Source: an uncultured Carboxylicivirga sp.
GTDB taxonomy: Bacteria > Bacteroidota > Bacteroidia > Bacteroidales > Marinilabiliaceae
Length of the DNA: 64,000 bases
Assembly: GCA_947503525.1 (NCBI GenBank)
Contig: CANNEA010000001.1
Coordinates: forward strand, 372,001 to 436,000
Reading direction: 5' to 3'
Below the pieces are notes generated by a model. That model made no database searches. It had not been told where the DNA came from and saw only the letters and a program-made list of their open reading frames with translations. The translations under genes were made by a program, and so were the position numbers. Positions 58,613-64,000 of this stretch are shown in pieces (positions within the stretch are counted from its first letter, which is position 1; each line of letters opens with the position of its first letter).

Positions 58613-61600
58613 TTATGGCAGCTTGCATACTTTAATGCTTTGTGAGCCAGTCTTACTACTCAACCTAAGAATGTATACTCCAGAATGAAGGTTCTTCTCT
58701 ACATTCCATGTTAAATTATTAGAGCCCGCGAAGTAAAATGTATTCTTATCGCTTTGAACAATAGAACCATTGATGTTTAGTAGTTCTATGCTATAGTAGC
58801 CTTCTTGTTCAATGCTGAAAGTGATTTCAAATTTATTTCTAAACGGATTAGGATAACAATTCAAATTCGCATTAAAGTTAAACGATGGATTAAAAATGCC
58901 AACATCAGTATAGTTTGTATTAGGTCCACCTGGAGTTCCACCACCCCAGGAAGCTTCCCAGTTTTCACCTAAGCCGTTTTCGCTTGAAGGATGTTTAAGT
59001 TCAATTGAAGCGCCTTGACCATTGGCTTCTGATGGCCAATTGCCGCTTGGATAATAGTCAACAGCATCTACAAGCTGATCTTCATTATCATATAATCGTA
59101 AATAATCTCCGTTGCTACTTAGGCCAAATTCAAATTCACCACTTATATTATTTACCATTGGATAAGTGGTTTTAAACTTAACTTTGTCCTTACAGATGAC
59201 GTGATAGGCACCAGGAGACAACAATAAGTTATCATTAAAAATAAAAGCGGAGTCATCCTGAGTGTCGCTAAACATCCAGTCTTTTAAATTAACACTTGTA
59301 CTTCCGGCATTAAATAGCTCAATCCAATCTCCGGGTTTTATACTTTCAGATGATTTATAGAAGACCTCATTGATAACCACATTTCTATCACTGGCATCGG
59401 CCTTTGCAAAAATGGCTTTGTGAGTTGCTTCGGATGTTGGCGTGTAGTCCAATTTCGAGGAAATAGTTTCTAAATCGCCTTCCCATCCTACAAATTTGTA
59501 TCCCGGTTCTGGAATGGCTTCAATAACAATGGGTACATCAGCATACTCATAAGAACTAGTGGGGTAGTAGGATAAAGCTCGACCATTGACTTGAACTTTC
59601 CCATGGTTTTTATCTGATATATCAATATTAATTCTTATTTCCTCATCAACACCAAATAGGCTCATAAGATCGTCCTCAAAATAATCCGGTCTGTACTGGG
59701 CGAAAGTTTTTAAAGAGGATATATTATAACTCCAATTGTTATAGCTTAAATTCCATCTTGTACAATGCGCCTGCATCTCATTGGAGTAGAGCTGGGAAAT
59801 TGAATCAACCTTAGCTTTTATACGGGATGGTTGCCATGTAGTATTTAAATGTATTTTGGCTCGTTTTACAAATTCATGTTTAAAATCAGAATTCGCTTTA
59901 AGCTTGCGAAACAACAATGTTGACCAAGGCGGATTTGGCCAACCAGACCCATTACTGGCCAATGCATCGGATAAAGAATTGTATTTGAAATTTTCGTTCC
60001 CATATAGGCCAAAGCCAAAATCGGTATCATATAATATCCATCTGTACCTACTCTTTGTACTCGTGGTATTCCAAAACTTAATGTTATTGCCAGGCCAATC
60101 ACGATTGTCAATATAGGTCTGGATTAATAAATAATCGATGTAGTTTTCAATGTCTATGATGGATTTTACTTTTTCGTAATTGTCTTGATCGGATAAATTG
60201 TTAGATTCTACAAACTGTAGTAATTCCTTGTATTTATCATTGTTACCACTCACAACATAACCATCGCGTTCAAGAATATTTACACTGTCTGCTCTAATAT
60301 AGGTATGATCTGATATAAAATGTTCATTGATTTTCTCACGCATATTAAGTATTCCCCAGTATGCGCCATTTAAATAAACTACCGTTGGTTGATAGCCTTG
60401 TGATTCTACATCAATCGGTTCCATGATGTCGCCGATTAGAGCATCACGAAAATGAGTCGTGTAGAAGTCATTGCCCGAATTTCGCAGTACCAAGGCTTCA
60501 TATTTATTATTGTCTCTGTTTTTAAAAAACTTATAGCTTAATGAACCATCACCATATTCCTTTCGGGCAAATAGGGACATAGACTTAAGAGGGTGAGCTC
60601 TTGACCAGGCGCCAAAAATTTTCACCCCTACACCTTGATCGATTTGCTTTACACCATTTTGATCGAAATACTCAAAGTGCATTGGTTTTTCCCAGTCTTG
60701 CCAAAAGTTAGCTCCAAAGTGAGGATTGTCATTTTCAGCATTTGGACCCATGACATATATGCCAGTTTGATAATCCCAAAGATTATCAGGATCTGTGGAT
60801 AAGCTAACAACCGGAAGTGTGTGATTTTTGCCAATAACATAAGTGTGCGTCGTGACAGGACCAGCTAATTTATCATTTTCATATATACGTGCCCGAATTA
60901 CAGAGTCAGAATTAATTTCAAGGGGAGCCGTGTATAATAAGCTATTCTTATTTGGAATTGATCCATCTGTTGTAAAATGGATTTCTCCATTAGAAGTTTC
61001 AGGAAGGCTTAAAGTCAGTCTTAAAGAATTAGCATGCATGCCGCCATATTCAGAAAACATAACAGAATCAGTGTTCAGTACATTGGCTGTTGTTCCGGTA
61101 TTGGCCTGGCCGGGAGTTGGAGTTTCAAAATAAGCCCAATCCATGTCGCCATCGGTTTTTCTTCCAAATGATACATCGCTATAAACTTGTGTGGCTTCAA
61201 CCGAATCAATTAATTCCTTTTGACGAAAAAGATAAAGTGATTCACCATCCGCTTTTATTTTAAAATTGGTATGCAGATACGATTGCGGTAAATTAATATG
61301 TTCAGATGCTATTTTGCCTGAAACTTCATTTAGTCCAAGAGACAAAAAAGGCACACAACTAAGATCGGATGAGGTTATGGAATAGTTGTGAACCTGAATG
61401 GCTAATACGTTGTCTCCATTCTGTAATATTTCTTTCCATTGTAATATTTCATATGCTTCCGGCGGAATGCCTTGATACATGAATGCTTCGTGATCCCAGT
61501 CATCAGCAGCCTGATTATATGCAACGAAATTTCCAGACGTACCAATGTTTGAGCGTGCTATTTCCTTTCCATTGATATAAGCAACAAATCCATCATCATA

Positions 61601-62164
61601 GTCCATATGCAATATGAGCTGTGAGATCATATCCATATCATCAATAGTAAATTTTTTACGAACAAAGAGACTAATTGTTGGATCTATGATGGTTTCATCA
61701 TCATCGTCTCCATAACCAATCCCGGATAAACCAATGCTCCAATCTTCATCATTAAACTCTAATGTTTTCCAGGAAGCATCTAATTCTTGAGTAGGGATTA
61801 AGTATCTTAGTTCATCACCTTTATCTAAAATAGTATGCCATTCGTTTATAAGATTTATTCGGTTTTTACCGGAAGCAAAAACAAATAAATGATCATCAGT
61901 TGAAAGCGTTATGTCCGGCAAAGCCCATTTGAAGGTATCCTGTAAGTTATCTGTAAGAAAGTATTGGTTTAAGCTAACGACATCGTTTGAAGAGTTATAC
62001 AGTTCTAACCAATCCGGATAGTCGCCATCTTCGTCGCTAAGACCTGTGACATTGGAAGAAACAAATTCGTTGATCTTAATTTGTCCCAAGGAGTAAGTAG
62101 GAACAAATAGTATAAATATGGCAAAAGCCAGTAATGGCCTTATGTTTTTAGGATCTTTAAACAT
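58613..62164 (-). CDS. Secreted CotH-like protein kinase with lamin-tail domains and T9SS sorting domain
   Basis: A 1183-residue extracellular protein. After a signal peptide (1-27) come a lamin-tail domain (~30-95, 'DYPDWLELYNSS'), beta domains, and a chitobiase C-terminal-like strand (~395-445, 'GEIHFTTDGSIPNKNSLLYTAP'). The CotH kinase-like domain spans ~455-800. Kinase-type motifs are seen: 'NRDWPGNNIKFW' (Asp at ~687, with a metal Asn like the HRD...N loop) and 'WILYDTDFGFG' (~712, DFG-like). A second lamin-tail domain (~925-1070, 'GDWIELFNAGSTS') and a T9SS sorting domain ('NCYPNPFRNKFEI') end it. Spore-coat CotH is an atypical ATP-dependent kinase. Here it heads the cluster. Confidence 0.88.
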   Translation of the reverse strand: MFKDPKNIRPLLAFAIFILFVPTYSLGQIKINEFVSSNVTGLSDEDGDYPDWLELYNSSNDVVSLNQYFLTDNLQDTFKWALPDITLSTDDHLFVFASGKNRINLINEWHTILDKGDELRYLIPTQELDASWKTLEFNDEDWSIGLSGIGYGDDDDETIIDPTISLFVRKKFTIDDMDMISQLILHMDYDDGFVAYINGKEIARSNIGTSGNFVAYNQAADDWDHEAFMYQGIPPEAYEILQWKEILQNGDNVLAIQVHNYSITSSDLSCVPFLSLGLNEVSGKIASEHINLPQSYLHTNFKIKADGESLYLFRQKELIDSVEATQVYSDVSFGRKTDGDMDWAYFETPTPGQANTGTTANVLNTDSVMFSEYGGMHANSLRLTLSLPETSNGEIHFTTDGSIPNKNSLLYTAPLEINSDSVIRARIYENDKLAGPVTTHTYVIGKNHTLPVVSLSTDPDNLWDYQTGIYVMGPNAENDNPHFGANFWQDWEKPMHFEYFDQNGVKQIDQGVGVKIFGAWSRAHPLKSMSLFARKEYGDGSLSYKFFKNRDNNKYEALVLRNSGNDFYTTHFRDALIGDIMEPIDVESQGYQPTVVYLNGAYWGILNMREKINEHFISDHTYIRADSVNILERDGYVVSGNNDKYKELLQFVESNNLSDQDNYEKVKSIIDIENYIDYLLIQTYIDNRDWPGNNIKFWNTTSTKSRYRWILYDTDFGFGLYGNENFKYNSLSDALASNGSGWPNPPWSTLLFRKLKANSDFKHEFVKRAKIHLNTTWQPSRIKAKVDSISQLYSNEMQAHCTRWNLSYNNWSYNISSLKTFAQYRPDYFEDDLMSLFGVDEEIRINIDISDKNHGKVQVNGRALSYYPTSSYEYADVPIVIEAIPEPGYKFVGWEGDLETISSKLDYTPTSEATHKAIFAKADASDRNVVINEVFYKSSESIKPGDWIELFNAGSTSVNLKDWMFSDTQDDSAFIFNDNLLLSPGAYHVICKDKVKFKTTYPMVNNISGEFEFGLSSNGDYLRLYDNEDQLVDAVDYYPSGNWPSEANGQGASIELKHPSSENGLGENWEASWGGGTPGGPNTNYTDVGIFNPSFNFNANLNCYPNPFRNKFEITFSIEQEGYYSIELLNINGSIVQSDKNTFYFAGSNNLTWNVEKNLHSGVYILRLSSKTGSQSIKVCKLP

Positions 62165-62322
62165 GGATTTTAGCGGATTTGGATGTAATAATACACTTTA
62201 TGAAAGCATTAACAAAGAAAATGACTTCATAAAAAACTCATAATCCAATATTAATTTAGGATAAATGAATTTGTAATGCTATGTATATCAGGGTGTGTTG
62301 GGATTTGGCAATGGGTCTTTGC

Positions 62323-63600
62323 TTAAAAGTTAAAACCTAAACCAAGTTCAATGTAATTACCGGTTGGGATAGCAAATTCAGTAGAAGTATGACTGTTGCG
62401 AAATTGGTAATTGGCCTTCAATACAATGTCCTCTGTGAAATTAAAATTAGTGCCAATGGCCAATATGGTCATGTAATTTTGAACCCTTGGCAATGCAATC
62501 AGTTCTTGTTCCACTTCCTTATGAGTATTTAGATGTTCAAGACGTACAAATATTGGTAATTTCATTTCATGTGTATCAATTAGGCGCTTTTCAATACTCT
62601 TTCGATTCCACCAAAACCAATGTAAAAGGTCTACTCCAAATTCAGAATAGATACCAAAAGCTTTTTTCCCAAGTACCTCGCCATTCCCATTTTTGGCTTT
62701 AGTTAATTGATAAATGCCATTCGTGTCGGACAGCCATCCATAGTTGCCTGAAAGTAAAAAACGAAAATTTTTGGGACTATAACGCAAGTAGCCTGATAGT
62801 AAAGTTAGATTAGAGTTTAAGTCGTAATTTTTATTTTCGAATTGATAGCTGTGGTTCCCATTTGACCCGTAGTAGGCTGATAAGTTTAGGTCAAGCACTC
62901 CGGATGTTGAGTAATTTATCTGACCAACTATGGCCAATGAATTTAAATCAAATGCCTCTCGTCCATTTCGAACCCATGTAGCACTTTTAAAATGTTGGGC
63001 ATCCAAGCCTGAAACAAGACTTGCAAAATAACTGAAGTCATCATTGAACTTTCCATAGGCTGCGGCTCCCAGTTCAATCCATGTTGATGGGAGTATGATT
63101 CGTTCGCTTTCCGGACGATTAACTGAGTAGAACAAAATAGGTTCGTCATTACTGTTGATATAGCCTATTCCAAGTGGATGAAATCCAAGTCTTAAATTAA
63201 AAGCCGGATCATATCGGTAATCCGCAAATAATTCGAAGTTTAATTCAGTATGACCATCGCTATTCGCACTAAGGTATTCAATTTGGATTTCACTATTAAT
63301 TATGAATTTCTGAGTAAAGCGATATCCAAAAAATATGGCTAAACGGTAAAGGTTATTGTAGTAGAGTTCGATGTCATCAAGGGCTTCCCTGTCAGGTGTA
63401 AATCCAGGTGTTGCAACATGGTTTATCTCGCCAAAACCACTTATTGACCAGGGTTTTTCAGAAAAGAAAATGCTTGAAGCCGCTTTCCCTAAACCGGGGT
63501 ATTGTTTTGATTGTACTATTGAATCATTATTTGCACTTTGTGCCAATGAAATTAAGCTTATTGAAAAAAAGACCATCAGTATGATTAATCGTATTCTCAT
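62323..63600 (-). CDS. Outer-membrane porin-like barrel
   Basis: A 425-residue protein with a signal peptide (residues 1-21, ending SLAQSA). Dense amphipathic strands with aromatic ends fill it: 'SISGFGEINHVATPGF', 'LYRLAIFFGYRFTQKFIINSEIQIEYLS', 'FNLRLGFHPLGIGYIN', and a closing 'GNYIELGLGFNF' with terminal Phe. The style resembles phosphate-selective porin (OprO/P)-like proteins of Bacteroidota, but by eye I cannot confirm the anion-binding residues. It lies upstream of CotH with a 158-bp gap and has no obvious -7 motif. Whether it belongs to the CotH cluster is open; a phosphate porin would fit. Confidence 0.7.
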   Translation of the reverse strand: MRIRLIILMVFFSISLISLAQSANNDSIVQSKQYPGLGKAASSIFFSEKPWSISGFGEINHVATPGFTPDREALDDIELYYNNLYRLAIFFGYRFTQKFIINSEIQIEYLSANSDGHTELNFELFADYRYDPAFNLRLGFHPLGIGYINSNDEPILFYSVNRPESERIILPSTWIELGAAAYGKFNDDFSYFASLVSGLDAQHFKSATWVRNGREAFDLNSLAIVGQINYSTSGVLDLNLSAYYGSNGNHSYQFENKNYDLNSNLTLLSGYLRYSPKNFRFLLSGNYGWLSDTNGIYQLTKAKNGNGEVLGKKAFGIYSEFGVDLLHWFWWNRKSIEKRLIDTHEMKLPIFVRLEHLNTHKEVEQELIALPRVQNYMTILAIGTNFNFTEDIVLKANYQFRNSHTSTEFAIPTGNYIELGLGFNF

Positions 63601-63735
63601 ATTTATAGGAATTAGATCAGTTGGATTTCCTGATCTAAATTATAAAAGATTTTTAGTACATGCATGCTTATAGTGGCATTTTAAATAAAGGTTCAGAAGT
63701 AAGATTGTGTATTACTTTTTAAGGGCGAGTTTTAA

Positions 63736-64000
63736 CTAACCAACATTCTTTTCACAAACCCATATTTTTCTGGCAAAATTGGTTTGACCTCTTTTACCGA
63801 CACTACATTGATCTGTTATTGAAAACCCTGTGCTATGAATAAAGTCTGTTATGTCTGAGGTTGATACAATAATAAGTCGATCAGTAAGTTCTGCAGATGA
63901 CTTAATGATGTGCAAGACATCCTCATCGCTTGAACGACTGTATAAATTATATGGAAGATCAAGAATGGCAGCATCATACCTGTGTTTGATGTCTTTTATA
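63736..64000 (-). CDS. C-terminal part of a TRM11-like RNA methyltransferase (5' end outside window)
   Basis: The frame is open to the right edge and ends with TAG at 63736-63738, giving 88 codons. The visible part has 'YDAAILDLPYNLYS', a D-L-P-Y variant of the D-P-P-Y catalytic motif of N2/N6 methyltransferases. Then 'RLIIVSTSDITDFIHSTGFSITDQC' and 'QTNFARKIWVCEK' complete a Rossmann-like end. This is the C-terminal half of a SAM-dependent TRM11/Trm-G10-type tRNA guanosine methyltransferase; Leu for Pro in the motif is a point of interest. Substrate and full domain make-up cannot be seen here. Confidence 0.75.
   Translation of the reverse strand, partial: IKDIKHRYDAAILDLPYNLYSRSSDEDVLHIIKSSAELTDRLIIVSTSDITDFIHSTGFSITDQCSVGKRGQTNFARKIWVCEKNVG

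Noticed and set aside
1-64000. tRNA, rRNA, CRISPR array, integrase or prophage
   Set aside because: No cloverleaf, rRNA core, spaced direct-repeat array or phage/integrase protein motif was found by reading; small tRNAs could still be missed by eye.

Overview
The window looks like chromosomal DNA from an AT-rich marine or gut Bacteroidota, most like the Marinilabiliales. Four proteins end in type IX secretion (T9SS) sorting domains. Several genes follow the Bacteroidota -7 promoter motif TANNTTTG. Typical families are present (DUF3667, DUF3109, YARHG, Reg_prop/Y_Y_Y sensor kinase), and there is a red-algal polysaccharide locus. I saw no rRNA, tRNA, CRISPR array, transposase or phage gene. Both edges cut a gene. 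Layout: (1) 1-11.8 kb is an agar/porphyran utilisation locus on the + strand. It holds the end of a carbohydrate-binding protein, a GH86 agarase/porphyranase, an orphan sugar-binding lipoprotein, and a set of enzymes that fits the whole oxidative route from 3,6-anhydro-L-galactose to 2-keto-3-deoxy-D-gluconate: aldehyde dehydrogenase, enolase-superfamily cycloisomerase, Zn-dehydrogenase and SDR reductase. An aldose epimerase for D-galactose, a RhaT-type permease and a GH16 beta-agarase complete it. (2) 11.8-13.3 kb holds a methyltransferase and a LysE exporter. (3) 13.4-21 kb, minus strand, is a second sugar operon: ROK regulator, FucU mutarotase, FucP-type MFS, Na+/sugar symporter, Zn-dehydrogenase, an AllA-like cupin and an aldo/keto reductase. 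It probably handles an L-fucose/L-galactose-type sugar. (4) 21-40.5 kb is mixed housekeeping and envelope genes: gpmI, a thioredoxin-like protein, DUF3109, a 1340-residue T9SS protein, a TPR histidine kinase with a NarL-type regulator, an MDR oxidoreductase and a Crp/Fnr regulator. Three near-identical ~105-bp intergenic repeats lie here. (5) 40.7-52.6 kb is cobalamin metabolism: a B12-riboswitch-controlled uptake operon (btuC, btuD, an ATP-pyrophosphatase, the adenosyltransferase, btuF) on the minus strand, and cobQ-cobD-cbiB-cobT on the plus strand, with GIDE, YARHG and DUF3667 genes between. (6) 52.7-56 kb is a large periplasmic-propeller sensor kinase. (7) 56-62.2 kb, minus strand, is a compact cluster of a secreted CotH-like kinase, a lipoprotein, a DUF2490 outer-membrane protein, a VTC-type polyphosphate polymerase domain and a DUF4956 membrane protein, with a porin-like gene just upstream. 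This is my best candidate for an undescribed system: a possible cell-surface phosphorylation or polyphosphate pathway. The right edge holds the end of a TRM11-like RNA methyltransferase. Working together: regions 1 and 3 degrade, import and oxidise algal sugars, region 5 supplies cobalamin, and region 7 appears to modify or build an envelope component.
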